Part shown: one piece after another, positions 9,444-21,312 of the stretch
How the letters are laid out: every line of letters begins with the position of its first letter
How positions within the stretch are numbered: position 1 is the stretch's first letter
Source of the DNA: SG8-41 sp963802355
Lineage (GTDB): Bacteria > Pseudomonadota > Gammaproteobacteria > Burkholderiales > SG8-41
Assembly: GCA_963802355.1 (NCBI GenBank)
Contig: CAWDIV010000024.1
Location: forward strand, 124,001-188,000
Length of the DNA stretch: 64,000 nucleotides
Direction of reading: 5' to 3'
Notes under the pieces: model-generated
The model's database searches: none
What the model saw: only the letters and a program-made list of their open reading frames with translations
Told to the model about the DNA's origin: nothing
Position numbers and translations under genes: made by a program

Positions 9444-12400
9444 CTAGACGACGTGAGCCGGAACACGGTCGGCTGAACGCTCGCCTGAAGGGTCAGGCCG
9501 GCGCCGAGGTCGAGGCCCGATATCGTCGCAAAGGCGCCGGCGGATGCCTCGAAGGTAATGATGTCGAACGTGTTGCCCAAGGCCGGCACGAAGCCGCCGG
9601 TGAGGCTGATCTCCAGCGTGCCGCCCAGGGTCGCCGTGCCAATCGGCGCTCCGACGAGACTGATCAGCAGCCGGTCGTAGGCGGTAGTCGCGGTGCCGCC
9701 GAGCTGGATCGCGAGAACGCCGGACGCGGTCTGGGTGAAGTTGCCGTTGATCGTGATCGTGCCGGTCTGATCGCCGGTCGCCGTCCCCGGTCGCGATCCG
9801 TCCCGCGTTGATCACGTTGGCGTCGATCGTGCCAAACCCCGAGACCACGCCCCCTTGGACGTTGAGCGTGCCAGCGTCGAGGAGGCCGCCCTGCAGGTCG
9901 ATCACCCCGCCTGTCTGGACGATAGTACACTGTGATGGTGTGGTGGTGATGCGGCTGCCGGTCCCGATCGTCAGCGTCCCGGAGTTGGTCAGGTCTGCAC
10001 GGTGATGCGCGCGCCGTTCAGCGCGCGGATCGTACCCTGGTTCGTCAGGCCTGGACCGAAAGATCGATGAACTGTCCGGCCGTCTCGAATGCGATCACGC
10101 CCTGATTGATCACTGTGCCCGGTCAAGGTACTGCCGATGCCGGCGCCGGGCGCGGTGCCGGTGACGGTGATGCTGGGTCCGATGGTGAGCGTGGTGCCGC
10201 TCGACAAGGAGAGATCGCCGTCATCGCCGGCACCGGTGAAAACGACCTGCCCGGTCCCGCCGAGCGTCTGCGTCCCCTGGAAGGTCAGCCGGGGCCCGAA
10301 GAAAGCGTCGGTGGAATCGAGCAGCGTCACGGTGGCGCCGTCGAGGACGAGCCCGCCCTGGACGAATACCTCGCGGAGTCCCTCGATCGTCAGATTCGAG
10401 CCGAGGGTGACGCCCTCCAACGTCACGGTCGACCTCAACGGCGAGCGTGGCGCCGTCGGCGAAAGTGAGGCGTCCGCCGATGATCCGGCCGCCATCCGCG
10501 GTCAGCGAGCCCGTGATCGCATCGAGGGCCAGCGTCTTACCCGTGTTGTCGAGCTCGCCGGCGAGCACCACGGTGCCCTGGGTGGCGTCGAAGATCCCGC
10601 GGCCCTCCATGGTGAAGGCGCCGTCGAGCTCGAGCGTGCCGCCTCGCGCGATGAGCCGTCCGGCATTGGTCCACAGGTGGCGATCACGGTGATGGTCATG
10701 GTCTTTGGTGTCGGCCAGGATGGTGCCCTCGACGCGCAGGCCGCCGTCCGACCAGGCGTCCACGATCCGCCGCTGATCGCCGTGGACGAGGACGTTCTCG
10801 CCGATCGTGAGGAGACCCGCGCTCGCGAAAGCCGGTTTTGATCGCCGAGCCCGCTGAACACGATCTCGCCGCTGCCGCCCAAGGTCTGCGCGCCGTCGAA
10901 GAACATGTCGGCGTTCTGCAGGATGACCCGGCCCGCGTCGAGCGTGAGGCCGTTCCTCACCTGCAACGTGGCCAAGTTGGCGATCCCGAGGTCGGTCGCG
11001 AGCGTCACGCTATCAAACGTCGCGAACGAGATCACGGTCGGTTGCGCGCCCGCGCCGCGCAGGAGCGTGGCGTTCGCAAGCGTGGCACCGTTGCCGATGT
11101 CCAGGATGCCGTCGACCTGCATGGTGGTCGTCACGTCCAGGCGCCCGCCGGTGAGCTGGAAGTTCTCCCGCGAGATCAGCCGATTGATCACTGTGGCGCC
11201 GGTGCGGTGGACGATCGGACGGTGCCCGGCACATCGATCAGCACGTTGTCGTTCGGCCCGGGCAGGACGCCGCCCTCCCAGTTCGCGGGGTCGTCCCAGA
11301 AGCCGCCATTCGGGATTGATCCACTGGATGGCGTCGCCGGTGAGCGTAAACGCGCTAACGATGTCGCCCGCGCCGAGCGCGTTGCCGGAGAGGTCGGTCA
11401 CCGCGCCAGCATCGATGACGATCTGGTAGTCGCCGGCGGCGAGCCCGGCAAAGCGGAGCTGCACCAAGCGGCCCTCGCTGAGCAGATCGATCGCGAGCGG
11501 GGCCTGGACCTGCCCGCCCGTCGCCACGCTGAACGTGGCACCGGTCACTGTGGCGGGATCGAGCGCCTCCGAGAATCGGATCTGGACGCGCTGCAGACCC
11601 TCGGGCTCCGAGGCGCCGCCGGCGGGATCGACGCTAACGATCTGAGGGGCGAAGGTGTCGGGCACCACGGTGAACGCGAGCACGTTCGACAGCGCCGCGT
11701 TACCGCCGATGTCGGTGGCGAGTGCCTGAATGGACAGCGACCCCGCCGTCCCCGCGGACACTATGGCCTCGTGCGGGAACGACACGTCGATCGCCGCTGA
11801 CTGGCCGTTGACCGTCAGCTCGACGTCCCGCACGAGCACGTCGTCGGTTGCGCTCACTTGCACATGGATCAGCGAGCCCTCGACGATCTGCACGCCCGGC
11901 GCCACCGGATCGACATCCTCGGCCACCGCCGTTATCGTCACTGTCGGGGGCAGCTCGGCCGTGTCGATGGACCGGTAGCGGACCACGATGAGATCCGCCG
12001 AGCCATCGGCGACGAGCGCAACGCCCGCGCCGAGCTCCACGCCCAAGGGGAACTCGGGCAGCTCTACGCGCACTCCGTACACGTTCGTGTTCGCCGGATC
12101 GGAAACGTTGGCCACGTCGAGGACAGGGATCGATCCGAAGATGTTGTTGGGATCCGGCACGCTGCCGACGACGATCGCCCGCCCCGACCCGTCGGCCCCC
12201 ACCGCCTGCTCCGGCCGGAAACCGCTGGCCACATCGGATAGGCTGATGAGAGACAGGTTGTCCGGGTTTGAGACGTTCACGGTAGCGAAGCCGCCACGGA
12301 AACCGCTCGAGTTGGCGACGTAGGCGATGCCGCCGCCGACGGAGAGGTCGCCGCTACCCTGGCCGAGCGTCAACGCGTCGCGCTCAACCATCGTGCCGCC

Positions 12401-15400
12401 CGTGATATCGATCGCGCGCAGTGTGTTGCCGCTGTCCATGGTGAACAGCGATGCGCCCGTCGCGCGCGAGGCCAGTGAGCGCGCCGCCACCGAGATCGAG
12501 CGTCTGGAGTATCTCGCCGGTAAGCATGTCGACGCTCACCAGACCCGTACCGCTGGCCACGAAGGCCACCCCGTCCAGCACGGAGACGTGCATGCGCGCC
12601 GTCGGAGCATCGTCAGCGGAACGGAGCTGGACGGGATGGGCGGGATCTGACACGTCGACGACGTGCAGCGCAGCATCGACGGTGTCGTCGCTGGCGACGG
12701 CCGCGAGCCCCCGGGCGCCGTCGACGTCCACGCTCCGGTTGAAGCCGGGCAGGTTCACCGCCCCGAGGAGAATCGGCTGCTCCGCGTCGGCGAGGTCGAC
12801 GACGGAAAGGCCGTGTGCGCCCGTGGCCACATAGGCGAGCTCGCCGCTGGTGGCGATGTCCCACGACTCGCCCTCGAGATCGAGCGCGCCGATGATGCCG
12901 ACCGGGCCCGCCACGCCGTCCAGTGGGCTGCCGCCGGCGGCGATTTCGGTGAAGTCATCGACGCCGTCGTCATCGGTATCGGTTTCGTCTGGCGCGCTCC
13001 CGATCGCGAACTCAATGTCGTCAGGCAGTCCATCGCTGTCGCTGTCGGGCTCCGTGCTGGCACGGAAGACCGGCAGCAATACTTCGGTGTCTCCGGTCTC
13101 AGACGTGATATCCATCGTGTCGGCGATCAGGCCGCTGATCGGGTCGAACAGCGCATGACGGAAATTCACGCCTCCCGGCAGAAAAACTCGCCAGTGCCCG
13201 CCGCCATCGGAAATCAGGCGCTGCACCGGGCCGTCCTCGGGTTGCACCGCGAGGAAATCGTGTCCGTATTCGAGCGCCGAGCCCGTATCGGCCAGCCCCG
13301 TGCCGACCAGGCTCTGGCGCAACAGCGGGCGGTCGGGATCGCTCGAGGTGATCTCAACATAGGCCCGATGCAGACCGGTGGGCGCGGCATCGAAAATCGC
13401 CCCGAACGTAAATGATTCGCCCGGATCGAGCACGAGCGGACTGCCCGGACCGAGGCCGGGCGGGCAAGCCTGTCAAGGTGAACTGGCCCTCCCCGCCGCT
13501 GAGCACGATACCCGTGACGGTCAGCGTACCGGCCCCTTCGTTGCGGATCGTAGCGAAGTCGGCCACCGCCGCTGCCGGGTCGCTCAGACGCACTCCGCCC
13601 AGATTGTTGTTCGGCACTCTCGAGCGCCAGTTCGCCCATCGGGCGAGATACCCAGGCCGCTCAAGGGAATGTCGATCGGCGCCGCCAGGCGCTATTGCTC
13701 TCGATCCGTAGGACCTGGGTCGCCGGGCCCGCTACCGAAGGGTCGAAGCGCAGCGTGATCGCCCGGGTGGAGAGATCGGGCTGGAGATTGTTGCGGTCGA
13801 GCGACGGGAGCACGAACGGGAGCGTGCCCGACCCCTTCGACCGAGAACCCGGCCCCGCCACCAAGCAGCGAGATACGCTCGTGACGGTGAGGTCCTGAGC
13901 GCCGTTGCTGAACAGGTGGATGGTGACGGACGCGGAGTCGCCGCCCGCCCCATCGGCCACCGTGGAGCCGAGATCCACAAGCCTGACGTGGTCGGGAAGC
14001 GGCTCGCCGAGGACGACCGGTCCATCGAAGATGTCGAGGAACGGGGCCTGCAGAAAGTCGCCTTCCGCCTCGCTCTCGGACCCCGGAAAGAATGGGACTT
14101 CATCCCTCGTTTCCAGAGGAATGGTTGCCACGTAGTAGTCGAAGGTCTTCTGGTACTCCTGATCGGACACGGGCACGCCGAGCGCCATCTTGATGATGGC
14201 GCTGTGGCGGCTGCTGAACGTGGCGAACGGCTGGTTCGCGAAACCCATTATGTCTCCGGCCACGTAACCCTCGTCCGTCGTGCGCGTATGGATCGCGCCC
14301 AGGTTGTGGCCGGCCTCGTGGGCCATGACGTTGGCGAGCAAACGGAGGAAGGTGTTCGGGATGTCCCCGGCCCCCCACGGCCCTGCCGTCAGCGTATCGA
14401 GGTCGACCACCATCCCCTCGTAGGGGAGCGACCCGTGGGGATCGTTCGGGCTGTTATTGAGGAGCTGAGAGAAGAGGAACTTCTCCCCGAGCAGGGAGGT
14501 CCGCTCGCGGTCGTCAACCAACTCGTTGAAGTCCCGGAGCTTGAGGTCTACGAAGGGAGAAGAGCCGATGGCTTTCGGGTTTAGTGGCAAGATCGGGGCC
14601 GCCGCCAAACGTGGAGAACGGCGTGATGTGCATGCTGCCGGCGGTCCCATCCACGATGGTCATCGCACTGTCCACGAAGGGGTCGAAGCCGTATGCGATA
14701 TCCTCGAAGACGCTGACGGCCGTGTTATAGAAGGTGTTGACGATCCCCTCGAACGCGGGGTCGTCGCTGCGCTGCCCGTCGTCATCCGAGTCGGGGAAGA
14801 TGGCGACAAAATCTTCCTGACCGTCGCCGGAATGGTCCACGATGAGCGCCAGGGCGTCGCGGAACGCCGCCCGGGGGAACGCGACCGTCTGCGTGGCCGC
14901 GGCGGTGCCGTGGAGGTTGATGTCGCCGACCGGGCCGTTCGGCGAAACGACCGTCAAGCGCCCAGCATGTTCCCCTGCGGTCACCGGATCGAATCGCACG
15001 ACATCCGTCGCATCACCGGCCGTAAAGGTGAACGGCCCGCCAGCCGGTAATAGTTGCGGCCGGGCTTCCTCGTCTGTTACACAACCAGGGGCTTGTCGCG
15101 CACGACACCACCACCAGCGTCGGCCAGGGTGCGTTCGAAGTCCAGCGTCCCGTCGATGTGGTCCGCGTCGGCGATGTCGAACAGCCGATAGAGGTAGATG
15201 CTGTGGAACTCGAAAACGACAACCTCGGTGCCGGTCTCCGGATTGACGATGGTGCCCCGCAAAGCGAGGGTGGCGCCGAGCAGCCGGTTCTCCTTCGCCG
15301 GGTCGATGTTGAAATGTTCGAGGAGGCGGCGGAGCATAACGGGAATGTCCCGCTCCTCCCCGGGGTAGAGGAAGAATGTCTCTTCGGCGAGCCCGCGCGG

Positions 15401-18400
15401 CTCGATGAAGACCATGTCCTGCGGCTGCTCGAGCTGCAGCTCCACCTTGAGGGGAGACGCCTTCTGGTTGGGCGGAGAGCAGGGATCGCTCGAAGGATCG
15501 AGGGGCGCGGCGGCGTTCTCGAAATGCAGGGCGGCCCCGTCACTGTCCGAGAAGAAGAGATAGTCCTTGAGCGTGTCCTCGTCGAGGAAGACCGGGAAGA
15601 CGAACTGGGTGGCCGGCACGCCCGGCTCGCAATCCGAAGGACCGACCGAGCTCCCCGGTATCACGAAATGGAAGCAGACGCCCATGTTGCCGGGCTCTAG
15701 AGTGAGCTCCCATTCGATCGCTTCTCCGACTTGGGCGATAACGTGGCCGTCGCCGGTCGCGGCGAGCACCGATGGGCCGAAGCTGGCGGCTACCCTGGCC
15801 ACGCCGTTGCCGACGAACTGGCCCGTAGTGGGGTCGAAGCTCACCACCTGGAACTCGGTGCCGACGGGCGCGCCCGACAGGTTCGGGAGGGTCATGCGGA
15901 CCGGGCCGCCCACGTCGGTGGCGCCGCGGAACTGAACGGTGAACGCGAGGACGGGCTCAGGCACGGTCGGAGGCAGGGGGCGGACGCCCGTGGGCACGAC
16001 GCTCATCAGCACCTGGGCCGAGCCTACGGGCTGCCCGTCGGGTCCGAGCAAGCTGCCGGGTGGGATCTCAAGCGTGAACTGCTGGCGCTGCTCCTCGGTG
16101 AGCCCCCAGCGCCCTCCGGAGGCAAGGTCAGGATGGTCGTCGTGCTGGTGTCCACCGTCTGGATGGCGGCGCTGGCCAGCCGCGGCATGTAGGTCGTGCC
16201 GAACTGGGTTGTCGATGCCCACCGTCATCTGGAGATCCGCGGCGATTTTGGGGTAAGTGAAGCCCGGAGGCGCGGAAGCAGTTTCGGCCTGCAGGGCCAG
16301 CGCCACCGTGCCGCCGGGCACCGCGTCGAGGTGGAAGGCGCCGTCGACGCCGGTGAGGACGAAGTCGTCCTCCAGACCACGCACGAAAATGCGCGCACCA
16401 GCGATCGGCGTAAGGATCACGTCATCCGGGGTGCCGAGCTGGCCGTCGGGTCCGGGCAGCGTGTCGTCGGCAGTCAGCGGCTCCAGATCGGGCCCGGCGT
16501 CGGCCAGGCGTCCCGACAGCGCGGTCCCGGGTAGAGCTACGGTGCTCACGGTGATGAAGGCAAAGGTGAAAAGCCCGCCCGGCTCGCCGTCGCGGTCGGC
16601 GTCCAGCGGCGTCCCGTCGGCGGCTGCGAGAATGGCCGAGCCGTCGATGGTCACCCGGACCTCGGCGCCGCCCGGCATGCGATCGGTGAAGAAGAGCCGG
16701 GCGAATCGCCCGCTCCTGTCCACGACCACATTCGCCGGGAGCGTCGTCCCGCCGGCCTCCGCGAAGAAGGTCGCGGCCGAGACCGTCGCCGCGTCCACAG
16801 GCCCGGAGAAGACGATCGTCGGCCTGACGTCGATCACGACACCGTCCGCTCCATCGAGCGGCGTGTGCTCGGCCAGTGCGAAAGGTATTCCTTCCAAGGT
16901 AAGGGCGATCGCGGCTGTGGCGGTGTTCCCCGCAAGATCTGTAGCCGTCGCGGTCAGCACGTGTGGCCCGTTGCCAAGTCCCGCGACGAGCAATACTTGA
17001 TCGAACGCACCGCCGGTCCCCACAGCCACACCGTGCGGCGCCAAATCGTCGAAGCGATAATTGACAGCGACCGCGGTGGAATCCACGGTGCCGGTCAGGC
17101 GCGCGCCGGGCTCGATGGTTGCCCCGTTGCCCGGGGCAGTCACGGCCAGCCCCGGGGCCAGTGTGTCGAGCGTGAAGGCCACGTCCACGACATCCGACTG
17201 GTTGTCCTGCGCATCCGTCGCCACGAGATGCAGTGTGTGCGCACCGTCGGCGAGCGTGCCGCCGGCGAGCGCATCGAGAAAGGCCGCGGTCAGCGTGAAG
17301 CTCCCGTCCGCCTCCAGTGCAAACAGCGCGTTGGAGAAGTCGGCCAATTGCGTGCCGTCGAGGCCGGCGCGGAACATGGCGATCCCGCTCGACTCATCGA
17401 TTACCGATCCGGCGATCGTCGCGTCGGACGTCAGTTGGTCCGCCGAGGATGTACCTGTGTCATTGGCGAGGGCGGCGGTGATGACCGGCGGCGCGAGATC
17501 CTGCGTCGTGTCGGTCTGTCGCGTTACGGTCAACGCAGCCTCGCCTTCGTTGCCAGCCAAGTCGGTCGCGCGCGCTGTGAAGGTATTTGCGCCCAACGCG
17601 AGGGACACGCCCGTGAATGCGAAAGCGCCCTCGCCGGACGCGGTCACTTGGGCGCCTGTCTCGACCAGCGTCACGAGCATCCCGGGCTCCGTTTGACCGG
17701 CCAGTGTCACCGTGGCCAGCGTCGTTTCCTGGTCGCCCACCGGCGCGGTGTCGGACGCCGGTGCCAAGTCGAAGGCCGGCGCCGGCGGCGGCGCCGTGTC
17801 GAGCGTGAAAGCCACTTCGAAGCCGCCCGGATTGCCGGAGGCATCGACGGCGAGCAAGTGCAAGACGTGAGTTCCGTCGGCGAGCGGCCCGCCGTTAATC
17901 GTATTCAAGTCCGCCATGCTCAGGGCGAACTGCCCATTGGACAGCTCCCCAGAAATATCAAAAAAGTCCCCCACCGGCGTCGCGTCGAAGCCCGCCGTGA
18001 AGCTCGCGATCGCGCTCGCGTCAGTGATCGTGCCGGCGATGCTCGCATCCTGGGTGATGCCGTCCAGGTTGCTCGCGCCCGTGTCGTTCGTAAGCGCCGC
18101 GGCAATCACCGGCGCTTCGTTGTCTTCGCCCCCTACCGCCACGCGCGTGATGGTGCGCGCCGCTTCCGCCGTGTTACCCGCGGTGTCGGTGGCGCGCACC
18201 GTGAAGGCGTTCGCTCCCAGCGCCAGCGCGATGGCGTCGAAATGGAACGCGCCGCTGCCATCGGCGATCGTCTCCGCACCCTTCTGCACCAGACGTACCC
18301 GCGCCTGCGAATCGGTGGTACCTTCGAGCGTCACCAGCGCCGCCGTGGTCTGCTGATCGCCCACGGGGGCCGAATCGGAGGCAGCCGCCAGATCGAAGTT

Positions 18401-21091
18401 CGGTGTCACCGGCGCCAGCGTGTCGATCGTGATGTTCAGCGCACTGGAGGCGTCGCTTGCGTTGCCCGCAAGGTCGGTCGCCGTGGCGGTGAAACTGTGG
18501 CTGTCGTCCACCAGTGTATTTGCCGTGATCTGTCCAGTCGGACCGATGACCGTATCCCCGGTCGCCACGCCGCCCTTGAAGAGCGCTAAGGTGCTCCCGG
18601 CTTCACCAGCCACGTTGAGCGTAGGTGTGGCGTCGTTGGTAACGCCGTCGTTGTTCGATGCGCCACTATCGCTGGCTTGATCGAGCGTGAGCGTCGGGGC
18701 GTTGGGCTTCGCCGTATCCAGCGTAAACGCCACATCGAAGCCGCCTGGATTGCCAGAGGCATCGCTCGCGAGGAAGTGCAGCACGTGAGCCCCGTCGGCG
18801 AGCGGCCCGCCATTGATCGCATTCAAGTCCGCCATGCTCATGGTGAACTGCCCATTGGACAGCTCCCCGAAAATATCGAAAAAGCTCCCCACCGGCGTCG
18901 CATCGAACCCCGCCTTGAAGCTCGCGATCGCACTCGCATCGCTGAGCGTGCCGGCAATGCTCGCATCCTGCGTGATGCCGTCCAGGTTGCTCGCGCCCGT
19001 GTCGTTCGTAAGCGCCGCGACAATCACCGGCGCTTCATTGTCACCGCCACCCACCGCCACGCGCGTGATCGTGCGCGCAGCCTCGGCAGTGTTGCCGGCA
19101 ACATCTGTGGCGCGCACCGTGAAGGCATTCGCGCCAAGCGTAAGCGCGATGCCGTCGAAGTGGAACGACCCGCCGCCGTCAGGCGTCGTCTGCGCGCCCG
19201 TCTCCACCAGGATCACCCGCGCCTGTGGATCGGTGGCGCCTTCCAGCGTCACTAGTGCCGCCGTGGTCTGCTGATCGCCCACCGGCGCTGTGTCGGAAGC
19301 TGCCGCCAGATCGAAGTTCGGCGTCGCCGGCGCCTGGGTGTCGATCGTGAAGGCGAGATCGAAGCTTCCGACATTGCCCCCGCCGTCTACCGCCTGCAGG
19401 TGCACAACGTGCGGTCCATCCTGAAGGACACCTCCCGCCAGGGTATTCAGCGTCACCCCGTCCAGCACGAAGCTCTGGTCCGTCTGCAGCTTGCTGGTAA
19501 CGTCGGTAAAGGTGGCAATCGCATCCAGGCGCGCCCGTAGCGTGATCGTCCCCAGATCGTTCACCTGCCCCGTCACGGTGGCGTCGTGGGTGATCGCGTC
19601 AGCGTTGCTCGCTCCCGTATCGTTCGCCAGGGCTGCCGTGACGCTCGGCGCCTCGGCATCCGGGGGCTGGGTCGTGAGCGCAGGAAAGGTGCTGGGGGGC
19701 GCGCTCACCCCGTTTACCCGCACCGTGGCAGGGAAGACTCCGGCGACGATCTGGCTCGTATCGTCAATGCTCTGCCCGACGATCAATTCCTGGATACTGC
19801 TGCCGGGCACGATCTCATCGTCGCCATCGTTGAACTGCCCGTTTTTCGGATCCACCCCTACATAGATCTGGCTGTCGATCACCTGGCCCGTGACCCGCAG
19901 CCGCGCCAGCGTGCCCTTGGTGAAGACGTCTGCTGCGCTCCCCGTACCCCCCAAGGCCACATCGGTGCCGAGATTCGCCCCGGCATAGATCGTGGCGTGG
20001 GCCAGATCGCCCCCCACCTGGATGAGCTGAATTGAGGGCGAAGAGATCTGCCCCGAGAGTGTCTGGGTTACGTTGAGAAACGAGAGCGCGCTGCTCGCGT
20101 TCAAGCGCCAATCGGGCCCGGTGCTCTGGGCAATGACCTGGTTCACCCGGCCGGTGATGCTCCACTGCCCGCCGTTGACCATCCCGCCGATCGTCGCGCT
20201 GGTGAGCGTGAAGCCGGTGGCGGCACCGGTCAGATCAAGGCTCGCGTTGAAGTTGCCCGCGCTGACGAGCGTCCCGATCGAGGGCGCGCGGATCACATCG
20301 CGCACGCCATCTAGGTCCTGCCAGCTCTGCACGTTCAAGCTCGCAATGGGACTGGCCACGTTCATCGAGAGGTCAACGACGTTGCCCGCGATGAACTGAA
20401 GGGCGACCCCCGTGCCGAGAATGGTGGCCTGGTGCGCGGCGCCGATGTTGCCCAGGTTGAGCGTAGAGAGCGTGCCGCTGACCAGGATGTCGCCCGTGAG
20501 ATCGAGAGTCGCCCCGCTGAAGCTTTGCAGGCTCTCCGTGACATTCAGATTGTGCAGATTCGCCCGGCCATCGCCGCCTGTGGTCGTGACCGCGAGCGCC
20601 GAGGCGGTGGTGCTACCGGTTACGCTGACATCGAAGCCTTCAGCGGTGGCGCTGACTTCTCCCGTGCCCGCCCCGTTCAAGGTGAAAGTGACCTCGGTGC
20701 CGTCGCCATCGGCGACCGTCAGGGGCTGCCCCTCTACCACCGGGCCGAGAATGATGGCGGGACCGGCGTTCTCCGCCGGGAGCGTGAAGTGCTGCGCCGC
20801 GACGTCCTGGGCCACGATCGCCGCCCCGACCGGATTCAAGTCTCCGCTCAAGACCACCCGGGGCTCGAGCGCCTCGAATTCGATGCGTCCGGGCAGGCGA
20901 ATCGGCGTGCGCGCATACCACCGGCGCAGCTTCCTCGCGCGCTCGCGCGCGGCATGCCGGCGCTGCGCGCGGTTGCCGCATCGCACCGCCGCGCGCTGCC
21001 ACCACACCCAGCGCACCACCGAGCCATACAGCGCTTCGATCAGCCCGGCGAGAACGCGCTTGCGCAAGCGGCCCCCCTTCCGGTTGTGCAA
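9444..21091 (-). pseudogene. Giant LEPR-motif surface protein, copy 1, broken by many frameshifts
   Basis: This is homologous end to end with the intact copy at 23154-32459. The first 2004 codons (15077-21091) are open. They carry a very basic N-terminus with FEALEPRVVLSGD at residues 72-84, an extended beta region, four to five Ig-like modules, a carboxypeptidase-regulatory-like module and a ZU5-like region. Beyond 15077 the coding signal hops frames about a dozen times (near 14580, 13650, 13460, 12470, 11310, 11220, 10840 and several more down to 9790). It still encodes a metzincin motif HEAGHNLGAIH (14288-14320) with a DIM Met-turn, choice-of-anchor-D-like, type-3 calcium and LVIVD repeats, and the conserved C-terminus ending LTVV at 9444. 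A compensated frameshift also lies near 16120-16230. Either decayed or poorly sequenced. The likely start is TTG 21091. Confidence 0.82.
17800..19320. repeat. Two similar Ig-like coding modules inside LEPR copy 1
   Basis: Segments around 17811-18400 and 18729-19320 are close direct repeats about 0.92 kb apart. Both encode the pattern NDTGASNLDGITQDASIAG followed by an Ig-like strand set and a FTVRATD-type segment. They belong to the bacterial Ig-like array of the giant protein. LEPR copy 2 has fewer of these modules. Confidence 0.75.
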
Positions 21092-21312
21092 TTCATGAGA
21101 CGCCTTCCCAGTCAGCCGTACGCCGATGCCGAGCTACTGGTGCTACCTCAGAACCGTGGCCTGCTCCGCAATTGTTGTGGGTTCATTGCGGCATGTCAAT
21201 CATTTTGGTACAGATGGCAATGCCTCACCTTGAAATATAACTGTTACACTCTTTCAGCATCCGGCAACGCATTTGCCTTTGCCGTCGAACTCCATCGTGC
21301 GCCCGCTGATGG
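21092..21312. other. Upstream region of LEPR copy 1 and duplication joint
   Basis: Positions 21092-21232 are identical to the DNA upstream of LEPR copy 2 (32460-32600) and must hold its ribosome-binding region and any promoter. A GGGAAGG Shine-Dalgarno-like stretch precedes the TTG start. Positions 21233-21312 are unique. On the minus strand they read as an orphan C-terminal fragment (TMEFDGKGKCVAGC then stop) that I cannot assign. The truncated HlyD copy 2 begins at 21313. Confidence 0.6.

Larger units (their letters stand above)
7415..21232. repeat. Tandem duplication, downstream unit (HlyD-GAF plus LEPR gene, copy 1)
   Basis: This block corresponds to 21313-32600. The left joint aligns at 7415/21313, where homology begins at CCCCTCCATCCCGGGGCG. 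The right joint aligns at 21232/32600, after which the sequences differ completely. About 1.2 kb at the LEPR 5' end and about 650 bp at the HlyD 3' end are nearly identical, while the middle has diverged. The unit is about 2.5 kb longer than the other because the LEPR-1 gene has more Ig-like modules. Confidence 0.85.

Noticed and set aside
16865..18589. Long plus-strand open frame (574 codons) opposite LEPR copy 1
   Set aside because: It is an antisense shadow in a high-GC gene: Arg/Gly-rich with no domain, RBS or conserved motif, while the minus-strand frame encodes recognisable Ig modules.
17800..19320. Regular repeats considered as a CRISPR array
   Set aside because: The repeat units are about 0.9 kb, encode protein modules in frame and have no short palindromic repeats or spacers.
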